A DNA stretch of 64,000 nt from Pomphorhynchus laevis (GCA_012934845.2 WNNJ02002094.1:124001-188000), one strand, 5' to 3'. Shown: positions 33,405-46,000, counted from the stretch's first letter. Numbers and translations: made by a program. The notes: generated from the letters alone by a model not told the origin.

Positions 33405-34321
33405 TCTTATTCTTATTCACAATTTCGTATGTGGTTTTTGTGCCAACAAACTAATATGCAACATTTCCAATAAGCACATATCAACATCCAACACGTCAAC
33501 TCAAACTACCCCCGTCGTTTCTAATGTCCTTTCTACACCCACCGACCCTGCCACCTTATACACTTCCCATTCCATGTCATCTTCACTTCCCGACACCCCA
33601 CGTCCCGTCCTTCCCGTCTCGTTTCTCAAAAACTTGCATCCATCGATCAAAATCACCTCCACCAACCTCCACTATCCTTCCACTCATAACCTTTCGTCAC
33701 ATCGCTTGCCACCCTCTTTATTATCATTATCCTCTGTCTCCCGTCGTCAAACCAAATCCCTCCAAATCATCAACTGACAGCTCTGCTATCGTGATCTCAC
33801 CTACTCACGTCAGTCGTCCTCATTTACGGAAGCGCTTTGCTTCTCGCGATCGTTGCGTCATTGTCACTAATATCACACCTTCTAACTCCTTATCTCCACA
33901 AGCACGTCTAGACAACGATGTTTCCGCCTTCAGATCCATCCTCTCATCTATTGTTCCTGCGGATAAACCATCCTTTTTCAAGGACATTTCTCCTGTCGCA
34001 TTCATCCGTCTAAACAAATCTTCTCAATCTAATCCTTCCCAGCCCCCTCTCCTAAAAATTGTTTTCAAGCATCGCTCTCACGCGTCTTCTGTCCTCTCTC
34101 AACGATTCAAACTCATGTCATCTTCAACCACTCGAATTTTCCCCGATCGCGCCCCTTCTGAAATCGCTCAAATCTCTTCAGCCCGCATCAAAAAACGCCG
34201 TCGCGAGGAAAACGGCGAAACATCACTCTCCATCTGAAACATAGACGGAAATTTTCAAGTTGTCCACACCCGTCCAAAAATTCGATGGCGCTCCATCTCT
34301 CCTATGTGTCTTCTCCACTAG
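33405..34321 (+). pseudogene. ORF1 of LINE A2
   Basis: Truncated finger FVCGFCANKLICNI, a Ser/Pro-rich linker with a frame change near 33760, then the core DRCVIVTNITPSNS, ARLDNDVSAFRSIL, PLLKIVFKHRSHASS and FPDRAPSEIAQ. A TGA at 34235-34237 replaces the CGA/CGT arginine codon of A1, consistent with a CpG transition. The remaining C-terminus IRWRSISPMCLLH reads on to TAG 34319-34321. Confidence 0.78.
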
Positions 34322-37169
34322 ACTCTTTCGCCACAGCACACGGTTTCCGCCTCGGTCTCTTCAACACTAGATCTATTCTCAATAAATCCGATCTTATCCT
34401 CAACCTATTCACCAAGCAATCCATCGATCTCTTCTGCCTCACCGAATCCTGGCACTCAGATTCCGACGACCTTTCCATTCGCCGTCTGCTCTCTGCCGGT
34501 TGCTCCCTAGTCGAATCCGCCCGCCCCCTCAACTCACGCCCTTCTAAATCCTCTAATCATGGCGGCATCGTCGCATTTGCGCGTCACCCAGCGTCTCTTC
34601 GCAAAATCAATCCCTCTTTCAGTCCTTGCTCTTTTGAATTGCTCACTTGTCGTTATTCTAACCCGATCACTCTAGATCTCGCCATTGTATACCGTCCTGG
34701 TTCATCAGCTCCTACAGCCTTATTTTTTACCGAACTCGCTGACCTCCTTTCTCATTGTTCTTTGTCCTCAATCCCTTCACTCGTTCTAGGCGACTTCAAT
34801 ATCCGCCTAGACCGCCCCTCTTCCACGGATTCCATCCGCTTCATCAACATTCTATCCAACTACAATTACAAACTAATCTCCACTGCCCCCACACATATAC
34901 TTGGTGGGGCACTCGACATCATCGCTGTCCCCGATCATTTTACTGCCTACACCTCACTGTCAATCTCTGATCCTGGCCTATCCGATCACTTTCTTATCAC
35001 CCTTGATCTCACTCGCAACCACACCTCCCCTCACACACCTACAATCCTACGTCGCCCTTGGAGAAATCTTGACCTCTCCCTTCTCCGCTCTGCCTTACTC
35101 AAATCGTCTATATCATTACCCACAATAACATATTCATCTCCTCACGATCTCACCCTTCTTTTCGACTCTGAACTCACATCCACTCTCGATATTCTCTTGC
35201 CCTTCAAGTCTCACCACACCGTCGCTTGCACCGTGCCCCATGGTTTGACATCCAATGCCTACTCTCAAAGCGTCGACTCCGCCATGCTTTTCGAGTCTAT
35301 CACCGCTCTCTCAGACGCGATTTCCGCTCGATCACTCCGTCTTTCCGTGATTAATATCTTGCTCTTCGCCGGTCTCATCTCAACCTACTACGTACCAAAT
35401 GCAACTCCTTCTGGCAGCATAAAATCATCACTTCATTCAACTCTAAGACTCTCTGGCATAATTTTAACTCAATCCTGGCTCGTTCCTCTACGCCGTGCAA
35501 CATCAATTGATTATTCGTCATTTCTCCAGACTAAAGTATCCACGCTGCTCTCTCACACCCCGGTCTCCATCCTATCCCACTCTGCCTATTCTACTCTCAT
35601 CCTTCCGGAACTCTTTCATCTTCTCCCTATCTCACCTACAGAAGTATCATCTGTCCTCATGTCCTTGCCCAACAAAACCTCACCTGCCGATCCCCTGCCT
35701 ACTCACATATTAAAATCTATATGCTCATCGATATCCCCATTTCTCACAACCTTGTTTAACTCGTCCATCCGCAGTCGTATCTTCCCTTCACACTGGAAAT
35801 CCGCAATCGTTCGTCCCCTTCTTAAGAAACAATCGCTCGACCCCTCCCTTCCTTCTAGCTATCGCCCCATTTTACTACTCCCTACTCTTTCTAAGCTCTT
35901 AAAATGCCTCATCTTAATACAGATAAACGCTTATCTCTCTTCATCCAATCTGTAACCTCCTTTCCAATCCGCTTTCCGCTCCAATCACACCACAGAAATC
36001 GCCTGCATGAAAGTTTACAACGACTTACTTATTTCTCGAGACAAAGCTCTATATAGTGCTCTCATCTCCCTCGACCTCTCCTCCGCATTCGACATTGTCG
36101 ACAACTCCGTCCTCCTTTCTCGCCTTCGTTATGATTACGGCTTTTCTTCCTCCTCCGTAGAATAGTTTGACTCATATCTATCAGACCGTTCTTTTCGCGT
36201 CTATTCTAATTCGTCATCCTCCCCTCCCATTCCTAAATTTTGCGGGGTCCCACAAGGTTCAGTCCTAGGTCCCCTGCTTTTCTCTCTTTTGCTTGGCGAT
36301 CTCTCTCCATATATCAAACCTTACTCCTTTAACGTCATGCAATACGCTGATGACATTCTAATCTATGCTCATAAACCCGCACATCGCATACACGATATTG
36401 GCATCTCTGCCTCCAACTGTCTTTCTTCTATCTACAAACGTCTCTCCAATCTCCATCTCGTTCTAAACTCCGAAAAGTCCAAGATAATGTGGATCATCCC
36501 CCGTAAACCATACATATCTCCTCCCACTGTATAGTTTGCCTCATCGATCAACCCCATAATCCACAATTTCACTTTCTTAGGCTTCCAAATCGATGATCAC
36601 CTTTCCCTTAAACCCTTCGTCCGTGACAACATCCGCTCGTCTAACTTAATTCTCCGTGACATCCGCCGTATCCCCCTATCGACTTCCGTTCTTGTATGTA
36701 TCTTCTTTCATCGCTTCTTTTTCCTAAAATCGATTACTGCCTTATCCTTTTCGCCAACTCTCCAAAATCCATAATCCTTCCCCTACAACGAATAATCAAC
36801 ACCGCCGTTCGAGTGCTCTTTCGTCTCCGTCGCTTCGACCACACATCCACATATTTTGCCCAACTCTCCTGGCCCACCATCCACATCCGCATCAAACTCC
36901 GCCTTCTCGTTACTTTTCGTCTCATCGCTGTCGACTCCCCATCGTTCATCAAACTTCCTTTCTTAGACGACACTCGCCCCACTTCCCTATCGCTGCGTTC
37001 CCGTCATTCCTTCTTAATCCACGTTCCATATTATTCCAACAACTACGGTCTCCGATCCTTCCTCGTTGCCGCATCACTCGCCTGGAATCAACTCCCTCTC
37101 GACGTCCACCGCGCACCCTCCTTTATCACATTCAACCACCTGCACCGTTCACACCTTCTCGACACATGA
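34285..37169 (+). pseudogene. ORF2 (EEP endonuclease, RT) of LINE A2
   Basis: ATG 34285 sits in the same cgATGg overlap as in A1. EEP: FNTRSILNKSDLIL, LTESWHSDSDD, AIVYRPGSS, VLGDFNIRLD, GLSDHFLI. About 35215-35490 is read in a shifted frame, bracketed by two compensating indels, so one ORF continues to 35955. Stops follow at 35953-35955, near 36164 and at 36532-36534, with a frameshift near 36680. RT: SLDLSSAFDIVDNSVLL, CGVPQGSVLGPLLF, MQYADDILIYAH. C-terminus: LAWNQLPLDVHRAPSF. Confidence 0.85.
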
Positions 37170-37200
37170 TTTACATTTTTGTTTTGTTGTGGTCATGTAA

Positions 37201-37216
37201 GCGTGCGCTGGCACGC
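37201..37216 (+). promoter_or_regulatory. 3' terminal hairpin of LINE A2
   Basis: GCGTGC-GCTG-GCACGC then ATTTGCCAC. Relative to A1 the fifth stem pair changes from A-T to G-C on both sides, so the pairing is conserved. Confidence 0.72.
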
Positions 37217-37260
37217 ATTTGCCACTTTAAAAAATTATTATTTTTTAACATTTTGATAAA

Positions 37261-38044
37261 TTAATATTATTAAAAATTTGAACCATCTATATTTAAAAAA
37301 TAAATTGTTTCAATGAGAGTTAATAGTAGCCCATTTGCAGATGACCTATTTTTAAACTTGATAGAATTTTGAATGTGTTCAAACTGTGTAAAAATAAATC
37401 GTAATTTTATAAATCAGATCATATAACTAAGTCTACGTATTTAATATAATTATAAAATGAAATATGCTAATAATAGTAAATACGTAAATAATTATAATAA
37501 ATAATTGCTATAAAATAAGTTTTGAAAATATGCAAAAATATGTCGAAATAAATATATATATATTACGTATATTTTATATACGTAATATAAATAAATATAA
37601 TATATACGATATATATTATATATAATATATATAATATATACGATATATTATTAAATATAATAATATATATTATATTTATATATTATATAAATATAATATA
37701 TAAATATAATATATTTATAATATATTATAATAAATATAATATAATATATAATATATATAATATATATTATAATAAATATAATATATATTTTATATACGTA
37801 ATATATATTATATATATTACGTATATATAAATACGTATATTTTATAAAGATATAAAATATACGTTTCGTTACATTGATGATATATGAGTATTTAATTCTA
37901 ATAATTTTTATTCGTGAAGAACATACAGAAAAATGTGCAGTAAAAAATATTGTCGGAGCATCAAAGCTCTTTACTTCCTGCTGATTTTTCTGGTGAAAAG
38001 AAAAATTTCTTTTCTGGGCCTTTGATAGGGTTCCCCCCCAATAT
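37261..38044. other. Very AT-rich stretch with TA-rich palindromic block
   Basis: 37550-37860 is almost pure A/T with many TATATA and ATAATATAT units that can fold on themselves. A copy of an interspersed repeat with the core AGTCTACGTATTTAATATAA lies at about 37412-37540. No gene recognised. Confidence 0.65.
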
Positions 38045-39089
38045 GTTGATTGATGCTCCTGCAGATTACGGAATTGAAATTCCTATTATTCGCTGGATTC
38101 ACGCTTTCCTATCTAATCGTTCTTTCAGGGTTCGAGTTGGAAATTGTCTATCTAGACCGTCAAATTTATCAATGGGTGTTCCTCAGGGATCGGTGTTGGG
38201 TCCATTATTATTCGTCATATTTCTGAATAGTTTGCTACGCTCTCTAAAATGTAAAAAATTAGCATTCGCGGATGATCTTAAAATATGGAATGTCATAACA
38301 TGCCATGCCGATATGCAACACTTACAAGATGACATAAATATGGTTAATAGGTGGAGCGAACTGACCGGAATCATGATTAACATTACTAAATGTGTCCACC
38401 TCAGATTTGGTCGTAGTGATTTACTAAATGATTATTCTGTTTGCGGTGAGATTATTCCCACATTCGTATACAAAAGATCTTGGGATAATTTTCAGAATTC
38501 GTTTAAAACCAACCTCAATACTAAAAATATATGCAACATGTCGAGAAAAATTATTTACATGATCAAAAATACCTTTAGTTCGATTCCACCGTCTCAGTTC
38601 TCACTGTTATATAAGGCGTTGATCAGACCAATCATTGATAATGCTTCGCCGGCGACTTTTCCTTCTACGCGTGGTAAAATAAACCAATTAGAAAAGATTC
38701 TTCGCCGATTTTCCAAGCTAAGTTCTTGTCTTCGGAACATCGCCTACTGTGATAGACTAAGCCAACTAAATATTACTTCAGTTTACAAGAGATATGTGTA
38801 CAATGATTTATTACAGTTATGGCGAATGATCCATGTCTTTCCTGGTTATCCATCGGAATCCGTTATTCTAAATGATCGCCCGAGCCACAGAGGACACTCT
38901 TTATCAGTTGTTGCGCAATCACACGAGAAATGTCATAGATACTTGCGATTATCTCACAGAGCGGTAAACCTATGGAACCTATTGCCGAATTCGATTGTGT
39001 CTATGGCACAGTACAAATCTTTCCAGAATGCGCTGAGCATGTGGATAAAAAGAGAAGATTCTTTGCAGGAAATATATAACTATATGTGA
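38045..39089 (+). CDS. ORF2 RT palm, thumb and C-terminus of LINE B4
   Basis: An open frame extends from 37950, but recognisable LINE sequence starts near 38045 (DAPADYGIEIPIIRWIHAFL). It reads FRVRVGNCLSRPSNLSMGVP, QGSVLGPLLFVIFLNSLL, CKKLAFADDLKIWN, then the thumb and a C-terminus with RGHSLSVVAQS and HRAVNLWNLLPNSIV, ending YNYM. No stop or frameshift was seen. The RT fingers and first catalytic aspartate are missing because of the 5' truncation. Confidence 0.88.
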
Positions 39090-39205
39090 CAATTTATTAT
39101 TGCTGAACTACTTTTTTTCTTTCTTTTTTCTTTTCTTAATATTGTGATCAGACAAAATGATTCTTTTATGTGTCAAAGTCTTGTAATAAATAATAATATT
39201 TGTTC
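38045..39205 (+). mobile_element. LINE B4, 5'-truncated 3' part
   Basis: CR1-like family B element with RT palm to C-terminus and a 3' UTR ending CTTGTAATAAATAATAAT, the same closing motif as B1. It could be the distal half of B3. Confidence 0.85.
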
Positions 39206-39744
39206 TTTTTCTTTTACGTGGGCTTGTCATTATAAATAAAAAATCTACATACTTAAACTTGTTCTGAGTTTTTCGTTTTTGCAATAGCTAGCGAAATATG
39301 AATAAATTTGTTTTGTTGACCCTATTCCAAAATTCAAAAATTATGTTAATTAAATTATGTTCAGACAATACATGTATTTTGATTATGAGAAATTATTGAC
39401 GAGGAGAATTAATGAGAACTATCTGTTATGTTTTAATTTTTCAGCCAAAACTGTTATAACCCCGATTTAAATAATTTATACAAATCTATTATTTAACTAA
39501 CTCGGTACAATTAAGTCGTAACAATAAAATTAAAACTATAAAAGTTTATTTAATTTTAAAAAACGAATTAAATTATTTTTTAATTGATTTAAAATAAATT
39601 AATTCGCTTTGTTTAATCAAAAATTAAATTAATTTATCTATTAGTGGTCGTATAACAAGTTGCTAACAAGAAAACAGAGTGAGATCGAAATATGCAAATA
39701 TATCGAAGCAATTTATTTATGTTGATCTAATATATCAAGTCAAA
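39206..39744. other. AT-rich stretch with interspersed CTAGCGAAATAT repeat
   Basis: No gene recognised. A roughly 70-bp segment from 39286 (GCTAGCGAAATATGAATAAA and then a CCAAAATTC stretch) recurs at 43521 and about 43800. Confidence 0.55.
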
Positions 39745-39872
39745 AAGGTTTATTTTTACGTGGCAAATGCGTGTAAGCGCACTAATACATGACCACAACA
39801 AAAAAATCTAAATCATGTTTCGAGGAGGTAGATATGGAGGCAGCATTTGAATGCAATAAAGGAGGGAGCGCG
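39745..39872 (-). mobile_element. LINE A2 3'-end fragment (antisense)
   Basis: Reversed A2 3' UTR and last coding bases, with the tail to the left. The hairpin arm has decayed. It joins LINE F head-to-head through a foldback. Confidence 0.8.
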
Positions 39873-39904
39873 CCGTTCCTAGCACTTCGCAGAGCTAGGA
39901 ACGG
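39873..39904. repeat. Perfect foldback hairpin at the A2 / LINE F junction
   Basis: Arms 39873-39883 (CCGTTCCTAGC) and 39894-39904, 11 bp perfect, 10-nt loop. It lies exactly between the antisense A2 fragment and LINE F. Confidence 0.88.
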
Positions 39905-41912
39905 CTATCTTATTTACAAACCACCTTCCCCTACCTTTCATTGTACATCAACAAATTCTATCTTCGACATTATACTGCTTCACTCGAGGTGGTTGCTTAA
40001 ACCCCTCTGTACGGAGCAGTCGCGTCAACAATTGTCCACCTCTTATGACCTTATTCGTTGGCGGATTGAGGAAGATACGTTGCTTAGAAGGAGGTTTCAC
40101 TTTGATCCGATCAGAGTGGCCTTCTTTCAGGCAGCTATCCAACTCTTCCCCAGAATAGAAAATGAAAGTTTAACCGAACTTAATATCTACCACTTTTCGC
40201 AAGCTACCGCGATTCTATCGACTACCTATAAAGGTCGCTTATTCAATCCCACTCCGACAAAACTCAAGGTCCTAGCCAAATTGCTGAACCTTCCTAATCT
40301 CTCTGCTTCCGCCCGCCAGACAGGCCCTCTCGAGTGAATACTGGAGCACTAGATATAGGTTCTAGTTGAGTAAGGATAGGACGAGTATTGCTCGCCTTAG
40401 TCCTTCTCAGTCTTCCTTTTGGAAGATTTTCAAGAAGTTTGTTTGCTGGAAGGATAGAGCATTGGGTTGGATAGGGAATGTAGGCCTTGATAAAGTTTTA
40501 GAGGAGTCACTAGCCCTACACAACTATGGAGCCACTCAATCACCTCAACCAATCCCGCCTTGGTGTAACTTCAGGAGTAGGGATCAATCTGTTAGGGATA
40601 TCCTTAACTCCTGGGGTCCACTCCCGGGCACCTCCAAATCCATCGCTCCACTTTCTTCTCGGGTCTGTCAGCTTTTGACAGCTGATCAGAGAAGACAGGT
40701 AGCCGTCACAATGCTTTTAGCATCCCCATCCGATGTAGCATCAATATTAGTAAGCGTGTTTTTATTCCTAAGAAAAAATCCTGCTCATGCCCTAAAGATC
40801 TGCGACCCATTTCGATTCAAAATGCCCTCGTGTCAATTTACGAAAAAGCGCTTGCGCGTAAAATCCGCGACCATTTAAGTAGGCGTAATTTGATCCCTCC
40901 AGGTTTTCATGGGTTTGTCAAAGGACGCTCGGTTCATCCAGCAGTTGGTGAGGTAGAGCAGTTTTGTCGGGATAATAGCCATCATCTAGTTGTGGCTGTT
41001 TTTCTTGACTTTTCTGCTGCATTTGACCGCATCTCTATTCCTTTTGTGATCTCTTCTCTCAGGTCCCTCGGGTTGCCTGCGAGAATTGTGAACAGAGTGG
41101 AGATCCTGCTGTATTCCAAGCGTTTTTACTATGAAGACGACCCAGATGCGCGTCAATTCTACCCTATTACGGGTGTGTTTTAAGGTTCCTCACTTTCTCC
41201 TATCTTATACCTTGCTGCCTCTATTAAACTATTCAAAATATTTAAACGCGAACAACGTCTAGTGGTGTACGCTGATGACACCACAGCCCTGTTCACTGGA
41301 CGCAGGTGTAAAGACGTAGTCTCTGACATCAGTCGTTTCTTTTCAAGATTAAAAGACCAGCTACCCCAATCCAATCTCATTTTAAACTCTGCAAAATCGC
41401 AGGTTGTAGTCTTTCATGGCTCCCCTGCAACAAAGAAAAAATTTAAGAGACTAGCACTCTCAACGCTTTCCTCCATATTTGCCTCTGAACCACTCCCCAC
41501 CTTTACAAGTCGAGTAAAATACCTGGGGTTCACCGTTACGGTGAACTGGTCGGCGAAAGCCGACCTGGATAGATTCAAATGTATCCTAAAGAATGCTATT
41601 TGTGCCCTGAAACGGGCTCAACATCTGTCATCGAAAGGGAAAACCCAGGTGCGCCTCTGGGGCACTTAGGCTATCTCGGGATTAGTCTTCGTTTCGAGAG
41701 GACGTCCCCCAGAGCAAAGGCTAAGGTTTCTTAAGCTCCTCGTCTCTCGTTTACCCAGCATAGTCCGTCTCGATTGGATTCTTCGAGGGGTGAAAGACCT
41801 TGGGTGGTTCAGTCGGAAAGCGGTGTGTTGGATCGGTTGGGGGCTTAGATCCCCTAGATTTGATGCCGTGATCATGGATGAAGACTTCACTTGCAGTATT
41901 GTCTATTTCATT
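39905..41912 (+). pseudogene. ORF2 RT of LINE F, frameshifted
   Basis: Pieces in order: LLRRRFHFDPIRVAFFQAAI, IPPWCNFRSRDQSVRDIL, KDLRPISIQNALVSIYEKAL, IPPGFHGFVKGRSVHP, VAVFLDFSAAFDRISIPFV, a TAA at 41180-41182 where Gln is expected in GVFQGSSLSP, VVYADDTTALFTG, VKYLGFTVTVNW. The C-terminus reads RLRFLKLLVSRLPSIVRLDW and ends at 41912. About three frame changes and one stop. Confidence 0.7.
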
Positions 41913-41990
41913 TGATTTTCTGTAATGGACCTGTTATTTATTTATATTTTTCACCATGTTTTATTTTTTATTAAGAAAATCTTTATTATT
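39905..41990 (+). mobile_element. LINE F fragment
   Basis: A LINE family unlike A-E, with ORF2 RT and part of the region preceding RT. It lacks a recognisable endonuclease. The 3' end is uncertain, within T-rich sequence after 41912. RT motif style (ITGVF*GSSLSPILY, YADDTTALF) recalls I/R1/Jockey-group LINEs; clade not settled. Confidence 0.65.
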
Positions 41991-42200
41991 GTTCTATCTC
42001 TAAATAAAACGTTTTGTTCCATTTTCAAATAGACAAGAACACGAATATTCAATATATTCGATGGTAGTATATTCGGTGGTAATGTTCTAATGGTTTTCAT
42101 GTTAATTCAGATTGTTTATCTAATCACATCCTGTACTGTATTACTTCAGGACAAATTCCAAATATTAACTTCGACGATCTTCCAACTTTCGCTACCGTGC
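41991..42200. other. AT-rich flank upstream of a tandem duplication
   Basis: No gene recognised. Confidence 0.4.
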
Positions 42201-42783
42201 GATTTAAAAATTAATTGCGATTGATTCTATTAAATTCCCCGACTAATCGATTTATTTGAATTTTTCAAACAGAATATTTTCAATTGTCTCACAGTCACTT
42301 TGACATAATTTATTCAAAAGATTCATAAAGTTTTAAATATTTGAAACAAATATTTATAATTTTTTAAATAAAAAATATACATTAATGTTAAATAAGGGAG
42401 TAGTATTTTCAAACTATAAATTGTGGGCGACAGAATTTAAAGGACGAAATGCTCATTTATTGAAATTATAAAATATATATCCAAAAGACGAAGATTTAAA
42501 AATTAATTGCGATTGATTCTATTAAATTCCCCGACTAATCGATTTATTTGAATTTTTCAAACAGAATATTTTCAATTGTCTCACAGTCACTTTGACATAA
42601 TTTATTCAAAAGATTCATAAAGTTTTAAATATTTGAAACAAATATTTATAATTTTTTAAATAAAAAATATACATTAATGTTAAATAAGGGAGTAGTATTT
42701 TCAAACTATAAATTGTGGGCGACAGAATTTAAAGGACGAAATGCTCATTTATTGAAATTATAAAATATATATCCAAAAGACGA
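42201..42783. repeat. Perfect 292-bp tandem duplication upstream of SYS1
   Basis: Unit 1 is 42201-42492 and unit 2 is 42493-42783. I found no difference between them reading base by base. It ends about 265 bp before the SYS1 start codon. The identity implies a very recent duplication, or an assembly artefact. Confidence 0.92.
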
Positions 42784-43049
42784 TGTAAGTGTCGATTAAC
42801 CTGTGACGATTTTCTCGTGTGAATAATTTATTATGCCTAAGCATAGATGGCACACGAATGTTATATTAACAGAACTATTAAAAGTGTCTTATCATTTTGT
42901 AATTATTTGGACAACGAATATAATTAATAATAAAGTATTATTAATTAATAATATTATTATTAATTTATTACGTAATTGAGTATTTATTTATAGATTATTG
43001 ATAACTAGTAAATGTCTATAGTATATATATAACTACATGTTGATATAGG

Positions 43050-46000
43050 ATGCGTCAATTTCGAAACAACACATGGCAACCGAAAATACTGCTGATTCAA
43101 ATTATATTCATGCAAACGCTGTTTTTTGTATCTTACGCGGGAATGTTACTTATAGCTTGCAGCCTATTTACAGTTCCGCTAACAGTTAGCGATATATTTA
43201 ACATAAGTAAAGTAAGCTGTTTTATACTTTCTTATTTAAGAAATTCCTTATTATTTTATTATACTTTTGTTTTTGCAAATGCTTTAGACTTTACATTTTT
43301 AACGCATTGAATAAAATTGAATGTTTTGGATTGAACGTGATCGAATTCTACATTCAGCTTACTAATTTAATTTTATATTTTGCTAGATGATGCAAAAACG
43401 TACAATTTAATTTAAACAAATGTTTAAATTAAATTTATATTTCGCTAATAATTAATTATATTAATATTAATTATATTAATTAATATTTCGCTAATAACTA
43501 ATTATATTTCGCTAGTAGCAGCTAGCGAAATATAAAAGTAAATATCTGTTTTTATTGATCCTGCTCCAAAATTCCAAATTAAATAATAAATCAAGATAAA
43601 TTATTTTTAGTAAAAATTAAAGTGACTTATATTTTAAAAAATTTATTTTTTTCTAGATTTAATATAAGTTTCAGCAATACATATAGAAATTATTTTGCTT
43701 TAATATTGAAAATTTTTATTCTAGTCATTTGATAACTTTAAAGAATTGTTGGAGCTTGATCATAAAATTACCAGGTAACTTTCTAATTATGCTAACAGAG
43801 GTTAGCGAAATATCAAATAAAATTTTCCTTCTTTCTTTGATCCAGCTCCATTAATTCTTGATCAATAATGGATCATTATCAACTATTTATATTAATTTTA
43901 AACTATGTATGTTTCGATCAGATAAGTTATAGCATTCATCAAAATTGTTTAATTTTCAATTTATCTAATAATCTAAGTAATCATATAAGCCCGAGCGAAA
44001 AATGACGAATGCCGTTTTGTCATCACTATGACTCTTCAGTGCCAGTTCATACCCACTGCAGGATGTAAAGAAGGACAGCAGATGGCAATCAACGAATGAA
44101 TCAAGTGCATGATGTACTAGAAAATCTCTGGTAACATCATCTAGGGTGCTGAATTAGCACTACAATAGCTTCACCAAATTAGATCATTAGCACAAGCACT
44201 GGCAAATGCCAGCGCAAGGTATCGTACTTCTAGTCTCAAATGATTAGAAGAGTAATGATTTATAAAGAGTAAATATTATTAAGCTCATCAATATAAAATA
44301 CTATCCACTGCTGAATGAAAAAGGTACTGATATGTGGTGATTAATCTAAATTATTAAGCAGCTTAGGTTATGGACGTTTATTCTCGATTTAAGTAGAAAA
44401 AACTAATTATATCAATTCATATTTAAATGTAGAAACTGCAATATTATTGTAAGGCTATAATTGAAAAAGGATATTTAATATTAGTTAAATTTAAATATAT
44501 AAATATAAAACACATATAATGTTGCAACTATTGAGAGCTTTAGCTTTGGATGAATGTAAAAAGCCAATAAATTATTTTTATTTAAAAATAGTTAAATTAG
44601 TATTTATCACAAATTAATTTAAATTATTATTAAACTGTTTAAGATATGAACGTGTTTTCTGCAGTTTTCGTAGAAAAGGTTAATTATATCAATTAATTTT
44701 ATCAGTTCGTTTTTAAAGGTTTTAGAAACTGCAATGTAATTTTAGACTTATTGTCTAAAAAAGCATTTTAACTTCAGCAAAATGTTGGCTTCATTGCCGT
44801 GTTGGGTATAGAATCCTGACCTTAATCTAATGTCTCAGTAGTACATTTTTTCAAAATTGTTATTATATTCATAATGACAGGGTATATCAGATAGTCATGA
44901 TGATGGTGATAAGCCGATAAGACGATATGTTTAAAATAATATTAAAGTTTATACAACCTTAGAAACTGTTTAGTTTAATTACAGGGTATAATTTATTTTT
45001 AATTACAGTGTATATCAACTCTGTTATATTTAATATTTTAATATACTAAAATATTAAACAATCATATAATATCGTATTTCAAATTATCATAAAATTGTAT
45101 ATTATATTTAAATAATCAAATTATTAATTTATTAATAAATAGATATTAGTGGATAAACAGTTAAAGTCGATATACAGTTTATATACACAGTCGACAAATC
45201 GGCTGCAATTCTGGAGAGCGTCCATACTTTAGTACCACGACAAAGTTAAGGTAATACGTAGATGAATGCCCGTTAGATGCGCGAATTCATATGTATTTTT
45301 AAACAAAAACGTTCCTCACTACCGCACGTCTTTTGCTGCCTACATCTCGCTAACGTATCAGAAATCGATAAGTTTAATATAAGTTAGACTGCTATGGTAA
45401 TTATGCACTTGAGTTTCGCAACTCTTTACATTCATAAATCACCAAAAACCTTAAAAATTTATTTATTACGACAATTGACTTTTATCAATTTATTGTACCT
45501 GATTTGTATACAAAATGTATATCTTTTTTCACAATAATTTTAATTTTTTAATTTTAACTTTTTATCTTAATTGCCGAGAGACAATTAACAAAAAAATAAT
45601 ATTTATTATAATGTGATATATAATATTTGACATAAATATTAATTTTTATGAAATTTAATTGATATAAAATTATTTATTAATTTGTTAAATATAATTTATT
45701 AATATTAATTTATTAATATAATTTATTAATATAATTTATTAATTTATTAATTATTATTTATTAATTTATTAAATTTTGAACTCACTTATTGCAATTTTAA
45801 TATGCAACTCCGTCTTATTTTATATACTTTTATTTTCTTAAACGAAAGTTGTTTTCAGTATATCAGCAATTTAGTAAATTTATTCAGAAATTTTAAATTA
45901 TACATTAGTTACAAAATCATTTTTGATTGATTATCTGCCTCCGAAGAGTGTTGTTTGCCACTTCACGCGACTTCATGTATGCATTTGTTAACGATTATAT

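Larger units (their letters stand above)
33405..37260 (+). mobile_element. LINE A2 copy, nearly full length
   Basis: Subfamily A2 of LINE A, more C-rich than A1. ORF1 starts inside the finger (NFVCGFCANK). ORF2 runs 34285-37169. The 3' UTR has hairpin GCGTGCGCTGGCACGC (37201-37216) and ATTTGCCAC. It contains several stops and frameshifts, so it is older than A1 copy 2. Confidence 0.88.

Noticed and set aside
37550-37860. Possible replication origin or centromere signal in TA-rich block
   Set aside because: Simple AT palindromes without a defined unit; nothing in the sequence supports a specific function.
38045-39089. LINE B4 as a host RT-related gene because its frame is intact
   Set aside because: It ends in a family-B 3' UTR and tail and is 5'-truncated within RT, so it is a LINE copy.
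43212-43310. Continuation of the SYS1 exon 1 reading frame to 43310
   Set aside because: The frame after 43211 no longer resembles SYS1, whereas GTAAGC at 43212 and the exon at 51254 restore it in phase.
44030-44140. tRNA-like or SINE promoter boxes
   Set aside because: A loose box-B-like GTTCATACCC was seen, but no box A at proper distance and no cloverleaf.
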